Positions 24,207 to 31,902 of a stretch of 64,000 bases of DNA are shown piece after piece. The stretch lies in contig NZ_JAEULP010000046.1 of NCBI RefSeq assembly GCF_016792905.1, forward strand, positions 1-64,000, in the 5' to 3' direction. How positions within the stretch are numbered: position 1 is the stretch's first letter; each line of letters opens with the position of its first letter. Both the position numbers and the translations under genes were made by a program. The DNA comes from Tabrizicola sp. GTDB taxonomy: Bacteria > Pseudomonadota > Alphaproteobacteria > Rhodobacterales > Rhodobacteraceae. Below the pieces are notes generated by a model, which was given only the letters and a program-made list of their open reading frames with translations, was not told the origin of the DNA and ran no database searches.

Positions 24207-25069
24207 TGCTTGTGACCTTCACCGCCGTGGGCCGCCAGCACTGGGGCGTGACCGCACCGGGGGGCGTACTGGCGCTCTCCGACGCCTTCCCGCAGTGGCG
24301 CACCCTGCGCAATGTCATCGAGGCGGGCGCGATCCCGCAGGTGCTGGGCACCGCCAAGGGCCGCCCCGCAAGCCATCCCGAAGGATCGTTCACCTATGCC
24401 CCGCCGATCCCGGACCCGGAGAAGATCATCTGCGTCGGCGTCAACTTCCCCGACCGCAATGCCGAGTACAGGGACGGGCAGGACGCGCCGCCCAACATGT
24501 CGCTCTTCATCCGCTTCCCGCGCAGTTTCACCGGCCACGGCCAGCCGCTGATCCGGCCCCCGGAAAGCCCGCAGCTCGACTACGAGGGCGAGATCGCCGT
24601 GGTCATCGGCAAGGGCGGCCGCCGCATCCCGGAAGCGCAGGCGCTGACCCATATCACTGCACTTACCCTTTGCAACGAAGGCACGATCCGCGACTGGGTG
24701 CGCCATGCCAAGTTCAACGTGACGCAGGGCAAGAACTGGGATGCTTCGGGCGCGCTGGGGCCGGGGCTGGTGCCCTTCACCGACCCCGCCCAGATCACCG
24801 ATGTCGCGCTCACGACCCGCGTCAACGGCGAGACCCGCCAGCATGACCGCACCAGCCGGATGCTCTTCCCCGTGGCCCGGCAGATCGCCTATATCTCGAC
24901 CTTCACCACCCTTGTCCCCGGCGACATCATCGTCACCGGCACACCCACCGGTGCGGGCGCCCGCTTCGACCCGCCGGTCTGGCTGAAGCCCGGCGACGTG
25001 ATCGAGGTCGAGGCCGAGGGAATCGGCATCTTGCGCAACGGCGTCGCGGATGAAAGAACCGGGGCATGA
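24203..25069 (+). CDS. hpaG: OPET decarboxylase / FAH-family protein
   Basis: 288 aa. Fumarylacetoacetate-hydrolase fold: VGVNFPDRNAEYRDGQ, DYEGEIAVVIGKGGRRI (metal-binding Glu residues) and TGTPTGAGARF. In this operon it should be the 5-oxo-pent-3-ene-1,2,5-tricarboxylate decarboxylase/isomerase HpaG. It has a single FAH unit rather than the fused two-unit HpaG of E. coli, so isomerase activity may rest with HpaF. The ATG at 24203 overlaps the dioxygenase stop. The C-terminus overlaps hpaH by ATGA. Confidence 0.82.
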   Translation: MMLVTFTAVGRQHWGVTAPGGVLALSDAFPQWRTLRNVIEAGAIPQVLGTAKGRPASHPEGSFTYAPPIPDPEKIICVGVNFPDRNAEYRDGQDAPPNMSLFIRFPRSFTGHGQPLIRPPESPQLDYEGEIAVVIGKGGRRIPEAQALTHITALTLCNEGTIRDWVRHAKFNVTQGKNWDASGALGPGLVPFTDPAQITDVALTTRVNGETRQHDRTSRMLFPVARQIAYISTFTTLVPGDIIVTGTPTGAGARFDPPVWLKPGDVIEVEAEGIGILRNGVADERTGA

Positions 25070-25866
25070 CCCCGAGGGAACACCACGCCGCCGCCCTTGC
25101 GCTCCTGGATGCCGAGGCCACGCGCCGCCAGATCGGCCTTCTGTCGCTGGCCTATCCCGGCATGACGCTGGACGACGCCTATGCCGTGCAGGCCGAGCTT
25201 GTCGCCCTGAAACGCTCCACCGGCCGCAAGGGGATCGGCTGGAAGATCGGCCTCACCTCGCGCGCGATGCAGGAGCAGTTGAAGATCGACACGCCGGATT
25301 CGGGCGTGCTGTTCGATGACATGCTCTTCGCCGATGGCGCGACAGTTCCGAAAAACCGTTTCATTCAAGCACGGGTCGAGGCCGAGATCGCCTTCCTGAT
25401 GGGCCGCGACCTGTCGGGCGCGCATGTCACGCGGGCCGATGTGCTGGCTGCAACCGCCCACGTTGCCCCGGCGCTGGAGATCCTTGACACCCGCATCCTG
25501 CGCAGCGATCCCGTCACCGGCAAGACCCGGATCATCACCGACACGATCAGCGACAATGCGGCCAACGCCGGGATCGTGCTTGGGGCACAGCGCCACACCG
25601 TCCACTCGTTCGACCTGCGCTGGGTTGGCGCGGTCGTGAAGCGCGATGGCGTGGTCGAGGAAACCGGCCTTGGCGCGGGCGTACTCGATGATCCCGTCAC
25701 CGGGATTCTCTGGCTTGTCCAAAGGCTTGCGCGGTATGGTCAGGGCCTGAAAGCGGGCGATGTCGTCCTTTCCGGCAGCTTCGTCCGCGCCATCGAGGCC
25801 CCGCCCGGCAGCTGCTTCCATGCCGATTTCGGCGCCTTCGGCTCCGCCTCCCTCAGCTTCGAGTAG
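25066..25866 (+). CDS. hpaH: 2-oxo-hept-3-ene-1,7-dioate hydratase
   Basis: 266 aa, the expected length. GRKGIGWKIGLTSRAMQEQL, the acidic metal-binding EAEIAFLMGRDL, ALEILDTRI and DNAANAGIVLG match HpaH/MhpD-type hydratases. It adds water to 2-oxohept-3-enedioate to give 4-hydroxy-2-oxoheptanedioate, the substrate of HpaI encoded 4 nt downstream. Confidence 0.92.
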   Translation: MTPREHHAAALALLDAEATRRQIGLLSLAYPGMTLDDAYAVQAELVALKRSTGRKGIGWKIGLTSRAMQEQLKIDTPDSGVLFDDMLFADGATVPKNRFIQARVEAEIAFLMGRDLSGAHVTRADVLAATAHVAPALEILDTRILRSDPVTGKTRIITDTISDNAANAGIVLGAQRHTVHSFDLRWVGAVVKRDGVVEETGLGAGVLDDPVTGILWLVQRLARYGQGLKAGDVVLSGSFVRAIEAPPGSCFHADFGAFGSASLSFE

Positions 25867-25870
25867 CCCC

Positions 25871-26638
25871 ATGCCAGCTCCTGTAAACCGCCTGAAACTT
25901 CGCCTCGCCGCCGGGGAGACCGTCTTCGGCTCGTGGCTGGGCATGGCCGATCCCTATGCCGCCGAAATGGTCGCGACCTGTGGTTTCGACTGGCTTCTGA
26001 TCGACGGCGAGCACGCGCCGAACGACCTGCGCTCCACCATGGCGCAACTGGCGGTCATCGAACCTTCGTCCAGCCTGCCTGTCGTGCGCCTGCGCGACGA
26101 TGACCCGGCCCGGATCAAGCAGGTCCTGGACGCGGGCGCACAAAGCCTGATGATACCGATGATCGAGACTGCGGATCAGGCGCTGCGGGCTCTTCGGGCG
26201 ACCCGCTATCCGCCCGAGGGCATCCGGGGGATCGGCTCCTCCCTCGCCCGGGCCTCTCGGTTTTCGGCGATCCCGGATTACCTCAAGACCGCGAACGACC
26301 AGATCTGCCTGATCCTGCAAGTCGAAAGCCGGGCCGGACTTTCCGCGCTGGACGACATCCTGGCGATCGACGGCATCGACTGCGTCTTCATCGGCCCCGC
26401 CGATCTTGCCGCCGACATGGGTCATCTCGGCAATGCGGGACACCCCGAAGTGCGCGCTGCCGTTCTTGACGCGCTGGCCCGCATCGCGGCCTCGGGCAAG
26501 GCTGCCGGGATGCTGTCGACCGAAGAGGGATTCATCGCAGATTGCGTAAAAGCCGGGGCGCGGTTCGTCGGCGTGGGCATCGACGTGGTGGCCTATGTCG
26601 GCGCAATGCGAACGCTTGCTCGGAAATACGTCAGGTAG
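25871..26638 (+). CDS. hpaI: 4-hydroxy-2-oxoheptanedioate aldolase
   Basis: 255 aa class II pyruvate aldolase. FGSWLGMADPYAAEMVA, DWLLIDGEHAPNDL (metal/base His), the Arg in RLRDDDPARIKQVLDAGAQ, MIPMIET, and the metal ligands in LQVES and FIGPADLAADMG are all as in HpaI. It splits the final intermediate into pyruvate and succinic semialdehyde. It is the last gene of the operon, with a terminator-like hairpin at 26648. Confidence 0.93.
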   Translation: MPAPVNRLKLRLAAGETVFGSWLGMADPYAAEMVATCGFDWLLIDGEHAPNDLRSTMAQLAVIEPSSSLPVVRLRDDDPARIKQVLDAGAQSLMIPMIETADQALRALRATRYPPEGIRGIGSSLARASRFSAIPDYLKTANDQICLILQVESRAGLSALDDILAIDGIDCVFIGPADLAADMGHLGNAGHPEVRAAVLDALARIAASGKAAGMLSTEEGFIADCVKAGARFVGVGIDVVAYVGAMRTLARKYVR

Positions 26639-26647
26639 TCTCCTGCC

Positions 26648-26670
26648 AGGGGCTTCGTGCCCCTCGTTTC
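26648..26670 (+). terminator. Terminator-like hairpin after hpaI
   Basis: AGGGGC-TTCGT-GCCCCT (26648-26664) followed by CGTTTC. It is a short, strong GC stem with a modest T-run, 10 nt after the hpaI stop and before the convergent gene end at 26707. Confidence 0.6.
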
Positions 26671-26706
26671 AGTGCCGAGGAAAAGTCGAAGCCGATGGAA
26701 GAGGGA

Positions 26707-28680
26707 TCAGCCCGGAACCAGCGCCAGCGCCCGGATGGGAGAGCCGGTGCCGTCCTTGATCTTCAGGGGCGTGGCGATCAGGATCGCGCCTTTCGGCGGC
26801 AGTCGGTCCAGATTGCACAGGCTTGCGAGGCCGAAGCAGTTGTCGCGATGCAAGAAGTTGTGCGCCGGGAACGGCGGGCTGAACTTGCCCGCCATCCCCG
26901 CATCGGTGCCGACGCATTGCGTGCCCCAGCCGACGATCCCCTTGCCCAGGAGATAGTCGATGCAATCGGTCGACGGCCCCGGTGAATGCGAACCGTCTTC
27001 GTAAGGGTCGGGGTCTTCGTTCAGGAACAACTTCTCGTCCTCTGATCGCTTGTCCCAGTCGGTGCGCATTACCACCCATTCTCCGGGCAGAATCTCGCCG
27101 TGTCGCGCTTCCCAGGCCTTCACATCAGCAGCGGTCAACAAATAATCCGCGTTCTCCGTTGCCATTTGTGAACAATCAATCACATTCACCGGCGCGATTA
27201 GCCGCTGGACCGAAAGGGTATCGGTGAAGCCATCCAGATGATCCTTGCCCGACAGCCAATGGTGCGGTGCGTCGAAATGGGTGCCGGAATGTTCGCCGAG
27301 TTCCAGCCAGTTCCAGGCCCAGAACGGGCCGTCCTTGTCGTATTCGCTGATCGGGTGGATGGCGACCTTGGGCGTGTTGCGGGCCAGGTCTTCCGGCAGC
27401 CGCAGGATCGGCGTCTCCGGCCCGAGTTGGGCGGTCAGGTCGACCACCCTGACGCCCCCCCCGGCAAGGCCCGAGGCCAGCGCCGCCAGCACCTCTCCGG
27501 CCCCGGACGTCGCCTCTCCCCGTCCGGCGAACCGGCGACGGCGGCGGGCCATCACCTCGCCGATCAGGTCGAAGGTAGCGTCGACTGCCCGTTCCTCGGT
27601 GACGAAGCCCGGGGACAGACGCAGGATCGGGCCGCGGAAATCAACCGAATAACCCTCCACACCCAGCGCGCCAACGCAGGCGGCGGCCTCGGCCTTGTCG
27701 GGCATGTGCAACATCACCGCGCCGCCCCGCTTGTCAGCGTCGCGGGGGGAGTGGAGGGCCAAGTCCAGCCGGTCGGCGCGGGCGATGATCCGGTCCACCA
27801 GACGGCGGTTGTGGGCGGCGACGTCGCGCAGGTCCTGTTTCGCGAACCACTCCATCGCCGGAAGCGAGGCGATGGCCGCCACCGAGCCCGGCGTGCCGCT
27901 GTCGAAGCGGCGGATGTCGGGGGCGTATTCGAACTTGTCGAGATCCCAGGAGAAGGGGTTGTTCTGGCTGAACCAGCCGCGGGCTTCGGGTTGCAGGCTG
28001 GGGATCAGGTCCTTGTCGGCGTATAGGATGCCTGCGCCGGGCGTCCCGCAGAGCCATTTCAGGCTGGTGGAGACGACGAAATCCACCCTCGGATTCATCG
28101 CGTCGAAGGGCATCAGGCCTGCCCCTTGGGTGATGTCGGCGACCATCAGGCTGCCCATCGCGCGGCCGTGGGCGACGAGGGCGGGGTAGTCCATCTTGGA
28201 CGAGCCGATCGACGTCACCCAGGTCAGGAGGGCGAGGCCGACGTCGGGGCCCCAGTGGGCGAGGAAGTCATCGGTCTCGACCCAGGCGCGGCCTTCGGAA
28301 AGGGGGACGGTGGTCAGGGTGAAGCCCATCTTCGGGGCGAGGCCCGCGAGGAGGAAATGGACCGAAGGAAAGCAGTCGGCGGAGGCCAGCACCCGCTTTC
28401 CGCGCAAGCTTCCCTCGGGCAGGGCGCGCATCAGTTTCTGCATGCCTTCGGTGACGTTGTCGACCGTGGTCAGGCTGCCCTTGGGGACGTTGATCAGGCG
28501 CCGCCAGCGGTCGATGAAATCCTGCCGCTTCCGCAGGACGTATCCCCACTGCTTGTCGTTCGGGGCGCCCCAGACTTCGGAAAATTCGGCCATGGCGCGG
28601 GACAGGCCTTCCTCTTTCCCCGGGTAGATGCCGATGGAATGATAGAGGAAATAGCCGCCTGCGGTGGTATTGCTGGTCAT
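26707..28680 (-). CDS. Kynureninase-like/kynurenine-formamidase-like fusion protein
   Basis: 657 aa. Residues 1-375 form a PLP-dependent class V aminotransferase fold resembling kynureninase: D182 in ADITQGAG, the PLP lysine K208 in VSTSLKWLCGTPGAG, then GWFSQNNPFSW and IRRFDSGTPG, which mirror the GWFGH..PF and RRFL.GTP segments of KynU. An Ala/Gly/Arg-rich linker (376-408) leads to a cyclase-family domain (409-657) like KynB, with metal motif HSGTHFDAPHH (464-474). If correct, one chain would deformylate N-formylkynurenine and cleave kynurenine to anthranilate and alanine. The start is the ATG at 28680; the longer frame upstream crosses the 28751 palindrome. No KynA or anthranilate genes are in the window. 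Confidence 0.75.
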   Translation of the reverse strand: MTSNTTAGGYFLYHSIGIYPGKEEGLSRAMAEFSEVWGAPNDKQWGYVLRKRQDFIDRWRRLINVPKGSLTTVDNVTEGMQKLMRALPEGSLRGKRVLASADCFPSVHFLLAGLAPKMGFTLTTVPLSEGRAWVETDDFLAHWGPDVGLALLTWVTSIGSSKMDYPALVAHGRAMGSLMVADITQGAGLMPFDAMNPRVDFVVSTSLKWLCGTPGAGILYADKDLIPSLQPEARGWFSQNNPFSWDLDKFEYAPDIRRFDSGTPGSVAAIASLPAMEWFAKQDLRDVAAHNRRLVDRIIARADRLDLALHSPRDADKRGGAVMLHMPDKAEAAACVGALGVEGYSVDFRGPILRLSPGFVTEERAVDATFDLIGEVMARRRRRFAGRGEATSGAGEVLAALASGLAGGGVRVVDLTAQLGPETPILRLPEDLARNTPKVAIHPISEYDKDGPFWAWNWLELGEHSGTHFDAPHHWLSGKDHLDGFTDTLSVQRLIAPVNVIDCSQMATENADYLLTAADVKAWEARHGEILPGEWVVMRTDWDKRSEDEKLFLNEDPDPYEDGSHSPGPSTDCIDYLLGKGIVGWGTQCVGTDAGMAGKFSPPFPAHNFLHRDNCFGLASLCNLDRLPPKGAILIATPLKIKDGTGSPIRALALVPG

Positions 28681-28750
28681 GGAGTCGGGCCCTCCCCGGC
28701 CTTGGGCAGGACTGTGCCAGCAGGGGTCGGGGGCTGCAAGCGGGTTTGGC

Positions 28751-28768
28751 TGTCCACGGTGGACAGAA
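28751..28768. repeat. 18-nt palindrome-containing repeat, copy 2
   Basis: TGTCCACGGTGGACAGAA, identical to 1452-1469. Here it lies 71 nt upstream of the kynureninase-like gene and just past the end of the inositol-monophosphatase-family gene, so it could be an operator or a conserved intergenic element. Confidence 0.55.
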
Positions 28769-28785
28769 ATTCGCACCCCATGAAA

Positions 28786-29562
28786 TCAATAGCTTGCGCG
28801 CGGACGTTCAGGACTTCTTAACATTTCGTCGCGCCATCCGGCGGCTTCCGCGATGTGGAAAACCTCGCCCGCCAGCAGGTCCACGGTACCGTCCGGGTGT
28901 CGCTTGAAGGCGGTGGGCAAGCCTGCGGCGCGGCAGAGGGCGAGGCCTGCGGCACAGTCCCATAGCCCGCCGACCCGGGGCTCGATGTAGCCCTTGAGCC
29001 GAGCCGTGGCGACCAGCATCAGCGACAGCGCGCAGGAGCCGAAGAGGCGGGGCGCGAGACCGGCATTCTCGCAGGCGGCCTCGACCGCGTGGCGGTCGGC
29101 GGGGGGCCAGCGGGGGTTGCGACCGAGGCCGATGCAGGGGGGATCGGCGGCGCGGGAGGTCGCGCTCAGCCCGGTTTCCCGCAGGGTGCCGTACGCGTCG
29201 CCCACAGCCATCAGGCCCAGCGCGGGGGCGAAGATGCCGCCCGCGACGGGCTCGCCCTTGTCGATCAGCCCGAGGGAGATGGTCCAGAACGGAAGACCGG
29301 AAAGGAAGTTCGCAGTGCCGTCGATGGGGTCGACCGCCCAGAAGCGGCCCGAGGGGGTGCCGCCCATTTCCTCGCCAAGGATGCCGCAGTCGGGGAAGTG
29401 TTCGGTCAGAAGGCGACGAAGCGTGGCCTCGACCGCGCGATCGGCGTCGGAGACGAAGTCGCCTGGGGCTTTGGCTTCAACGGCGCGATCGTTGAGCGTG
29501 TTGAAGAAACCGAGGGCCTGGGTGCCCGCTTCGGTGAGGATGGAGCTGAGGGTATCGAGCAT
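28786..29562 (-). CDS. Inositol-monophosphatase-family phosphatase
   Basis: 258 aa. Metal-site motifs of the family are present: GILGEEMGG, AVDPIDGTANF and GLWDCAAGLALCRAAG. Enzymes of this group hydrolyse inositol phosphates, histidinol phosphate or 3'-phosphoadenosine phosphate, and the substrate cannot be told from motifs. The ATG at 29562 has a GGAGG ribosome-binding site 5 nt upstream, better placed than the GTG at 29568. It stands alone upstream of the kynureninase-like gene. Confidence 0.88.
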   Translation of the reverse strand: MLDTLSSILTEAGTQALGFFNTLNDRAVEAKAPGDFVSDADRAVEATLRRLLTEHFPDCGILGEEMGGTPSGRFWAVDPIDGTANFLSGLPFWTISLGLIDKGEPVAGGIFAPALGLMAVGDAYGTLRETGLSATSRAADPPCIGLGRNPRWPPADRHAVEAACENAGLAPRLFGSCALSLMLVATARLKGYIEPRVGGLWDCAAGLALCRAAGLPTAFKRHPDGTVDLLAGEVFHIAEAAGWRDEMLRSPERPRASY

Positions 29563-29644
29563 GGGCACCTCCGGGGCTTGCGCCTTCGGAGACTAGGTTC
29601 CCTGCTTGCGGGCGCAAGGCGAGGTTGACAGGCCGCCCTCCCCA

Positions 29645-29670
29645 TCCCCTCCCCACGCTGGGGGAGGGGA
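29645..29670. repeat. GC-rich hairpin
   Basis: TCCCCTCCCC and GGGGAGGGGA flank a 6-nt loop. It is the kind of CCCTCCCC...GGGGAGGG hairpin scattered through many alphaproteobacterial genomes and could terminate rightward or leftward transcripts. Confidence 0.5.
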
Positions 29671-29730
29671 GGCGCCTGGCGGGTGCCGTGCGCTTCGAAG
29701 GCGGCGGTGCGCATGGCCTCCGACACGGAT

Positions 29731-29765
29731 GCCTCCGGCGGGGATATTTGAGCCAGTATGAAAGG
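29731..29765 (+). repeat. GATATTTG element, copy 1 of 4
   Basis: GCCTCCGGCGGGGATATTTG followed by AGCCAGTATGAAAGG. The GCCTCCGGCGGGG core contains a small CCTCCGGCGGGG hairpin. Confidence 0.6.
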
Positions 29766-29808
29766 GAGCGCCGGACGAAGCTGGGCAGCGCCTGAGGATA
29801 TGGGCTCT

Positions 29809-29843
29809 GCCTCAGGCGGGGATATTTGGGGCAAAGATGAAAG
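29809..29843 (+). repeat. GATATTTG element, copy 2 of 4
   Basis: GCCTCAGGCGGGGATATTTG followed by GGGCAAAGATGAAAGG. One core base differs from copy 1 (A for C). Confidence 0.6.
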
Positions 29844-30025
29844 GCGGGGTTCGGGACGTGATGGGTCGAGCGGTCTCGGGGAAGCGTGTCCGGGATAACG
29901 GGCGACAGCCGTCAGCGGGCCTGTGGCGAAGGCCGTTCGGGGTTGGGTGGGACAAGCAGTGGAGGGTTGGCGTGGGGCGGCGGCGTGCAAAGTCCCCTGC
30001 CCTTGCGCGGGTTGCCGGTGTCGCT

Positions 30026-30060
30026 GCCTCCGGCGGGGATATTTGGGCCAGTATGAAGGG
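30026..30060 (+). repeat. GATATTTG element, copy 3 of 4
   Basis: GCCTCCGGCGGGGATATTTG followed by GGCCAGTATGAAGGG; the core is identical to copy 1. Confidence 0.6.
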
Positions 30061-30104
30061 ATGAGCCAAGGCGGGCCGGGGCGGCACTTCGGAGAACCCT
30101 GGCT

Positions 30105-30139
30105 GCCTCCGGCGGGGATACTTGGGCAAAGATGAAAGA
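30105..30139 (+). repeat. GATATTTG element, copy 4 of 4
   Basis: GCCTCCGGCGGGGATACTTG followed by GGCAAAGATGAAAGA; one T-to-C change in the ATATTTG part. Confidence 0.6.
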
Positions 30140-30259
30140 CGGGGGTGGAGAAGGCGCCTTGGGGTGTTTTCGGGTGACTGGTTTGGGGGATGTGGCAGGC
30201 GGCTAGCGGGATGGATACCAAGGCCCCCGGCGCAAGGCCGGGGGAGTGGCGTGGGCCAG

Positions 30260-30574
30260 TCAGGCTTGCGGGACGCTGACCACAATGCCGTCCAGCGACG
30301 CGTTCATCTTCAGCTGGCAGGACAGCCGCGAGCTGGGCTGCCGCCCGGCCTCGGTGATGTCGAGCATGTCTTCCTCGAAGGGGCTTGGCCCCCCTGCCCT
30401 GTCGGCCCAGGCGGAGTCGACGACGACATGGCAGGTGGCACAGGACATCGAGCCACCGCATTCGCCGATGATGCCGGGGACGCCATGCCGGGTGGCGGCC
30501 TCCATCAGGCTGGTGCCTTCGGCGACGTCCAGGGTGATTTCGCGGCCATCGGCCAGGTTCCAGGTGGCTTTCAT
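30260..30574 (-). CDS. [2Fe-2S] ferredoxin, adrenodoxin/putidaredoxin type
   Basis: 104 aa. Four cluster cysteines at C39, C45, C48 and C86 (ECGGSMSCATCH...LSCQLKM) give the C-x5-C-x2-C-x37-C spacing of P450-type ferredoxins. It carries electrons in the cytoplasm and is most likely the redox partner of the P450 two genes upstream. The ATG at 30574 has a GAGGG site 7 nt upstream; an ATG at 30592 overlaps the upstream gene and lacks one. No ferredoxin reductase is encoded nearby, so a reductase from elsewhere must serve. Confidence 0.9.
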   Translation of the reverse strand: MKATWNLADGREITLDVAEGTSLMEAATRHGVPGIIGECGGSMSCATCHVVVDSAWADRAGGPSPFEEDMLDITEAGRQPSSRLSCQLKMNASLDGIVVSVPQA

Positions 30575-30584
30575 CGCAGGACCC

Positions 30585-31877
30585 TCAGACATACCAGATG
30601 TAATAGTCGCGCAAGGCAGCGCCTTCGAGACCCTCGGTCTTCGTCACCTCGATCCGTTTCATGAAGAGGTGATGTTCGACGAGGTCCGGGCCCAACGCCG
30701 CCGCAAGCGCGGTATCGGCCTCAAGGTCGTCCATCGCCTCGGCCAGCGAGGCGGCCACGCCATAGCCCGCGTCGGTGCGGTCGAAGCCGTCGCCCGCCTC
30801 GGGCGCGGGGAGGTCATAGCCCTTTTCAAGGCCCAGAAGCCCGGCTTGCAGAAGGGCCGCCAGCGCGGTGTAGGGGTTGCAGCTGGCGTCGGCCATGCGG
30901 TGTTCGAGACGGGTCTTCGGGCCGCCTTCTTCGGAGACACGCACGGTCACGCCGCGATGGTCGCCGCCCCAGTTGCACCAGTATCCCGACATCGAGGCCG
31001 GTTGCAGGCGCAGGTAGCTGCCGACGGTCGGGGCCAGAAGCCCGGCGAGGCCCTTGTGGTGGTGGAGCCATCCGGCGACCACGCCTTTCGCAAGATCGTT
31101 CATATGCGCGGGGCCGGCCTTCGGGCCGGTCATCAGGGCGTTCTTGCCGGTCTTGTCGGCGAAGGAGAGGTTGAAATGCAGGCCCGAGCCGCCCTTCTCC
31201 AGGATCGGTTTCGGCAGGAAGGTCAGGAGGACGCCGTGCTCCAGCGCGACTTCGCGGGCCATCTGGCGGAAGAGGACCATCTCGTCGATGGCCGACACGA
31301 CCTCGTCATAGGCGAGGGTGAATTCGTACTGCGGGGTGTCGTATTCGGCGGTGATCAGTTCGAGGCGGAAGCCCGCTTCCTCGGCCCGGTTCCAGATGGC
31401 GTCGGTGAAACCGGCGGGGTCGGCGAAGGGGCCGGTGCCGTAGACGATGCCGCCGGGGGCGTGCATCGGGGCGACGGAGCCGTCCTGGGAGATCTCGAAG
31501 GCATAGGCTTCCAGTTCGACGCCAACCTTCGGGGTCAGGCCCTTCGCGGCCCAGGCGGCGACGGCGCGTTTCAGGGCGGCGCGGGGGCAGAGGGGAATGC
31601 GGGCGCCGTCGCTGTCATAAAGATCGCCGGTGACGACTTTCGTGTCGGGCTCCCAGCCGTCGCGGATTTCGGAGTCCTCCCAGCGCAGTTCCATGTCGGG
31701 GATGCCCTCGCGGCATTTGGTATGGGGCGCGTCGAGGATCAGGTCCTTGTCCCAGTGGACGCTGAACGTGGGCCGCGCCATCCGGGTGCCGTCGGATTTC
31801 AGCTTGGCGGCGGGCAGGTATTTGCCGCGCATCAGGCTGAGATGGTCGCAGAACATCGCGCGCAGGCGGTCGGCCAT
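30585..31877 (-). CDS. Glutamine-synthetase-like gamma-glutamyl ligase
   Basis: 430 aa, shorter than GlnA and close to gamma-glutamylpolyamine/gamma-glutamylamide synthetases (PuuA, IpuC, AtdA1 types). Seen: GVELEAYAFEIS, the Glu-containing ITAEYDTPQYEF, GSGLHFNLSFADKTGKNAL, and the arginine segment RLEHRMADASCNPYTALAAL. It would ligate glutamate to an amine with ATP. It lies between the P450 (25 nt upstream) and the ferredoxin in one operon, which points to an amine substrate that is first glutamylated and then oxidised, or the reverse. Confidence 0.85.
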   Translation of the reverse strand: MADRLRAMFCDHLSLMRGKYLPAAKLKSDGTRMARPTFSVHWDKDLILDAPHTKCREGIPDMELRWEDSEIRDGWEPDTKVVTGDLYDSDGARIPLCPRAALKRAVAAWAAKGLTPKVGVELEAYAFEISQDGSVAPMHAPGGIVYGTGPFADPAGFTDAIWNRAEEAGFRLELITAEYDTPQYEFTLAYDEVVSAIDEMVLFRQMAREVALEHGVLLTFLPKPILEKGGSGLHFNLSFADKTGKNALMTGPKAGPAHMNDLAKGVVAGWLHHHKGLAGLLAPTVGSYLRLQPASMSGYWCNWGGDHRGVTVRVSEEGGPKTRLEHRMADASCNPYTALAALLQAGLLGLEKGYDLPAPEAGDGFDRTDAGYGVAASLAEAMDDLEADTALAAALGPDLVEHHLFMKRIEVTKTEGLEGAALRDYYIWYV

Positions 31878-31902
31878 GGTGAATTCCCCCCGGAATACTG
31901 GA

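Larger units (their letters stand above)
29563..30259. other. 697-nt repeat-rich gap without genes
   Basis: No credible ORF. It contains a GC hairpin (29645-29670) and four copies of a short element built on GCCTCCGGCGGGGATATTTG, each followed by a GCCAGTATGAA or GCAAAGATGAAA tail. All four copies point the same way. The sequence between copies is not repeated. Confidence 0.65.

Noticed and set aside
29731-30139. CRISPR array
   Set aside because: Only four imperfect copies with very uneven spacing (about 43 to 182 nt between copies) and no cas genes.
29563-30259. Possible small genes in the repeat-rich gap
   Set aside because: Frames are open only because of low stop density. The translations are low complexity and interrupted by the GATATTTG elements.
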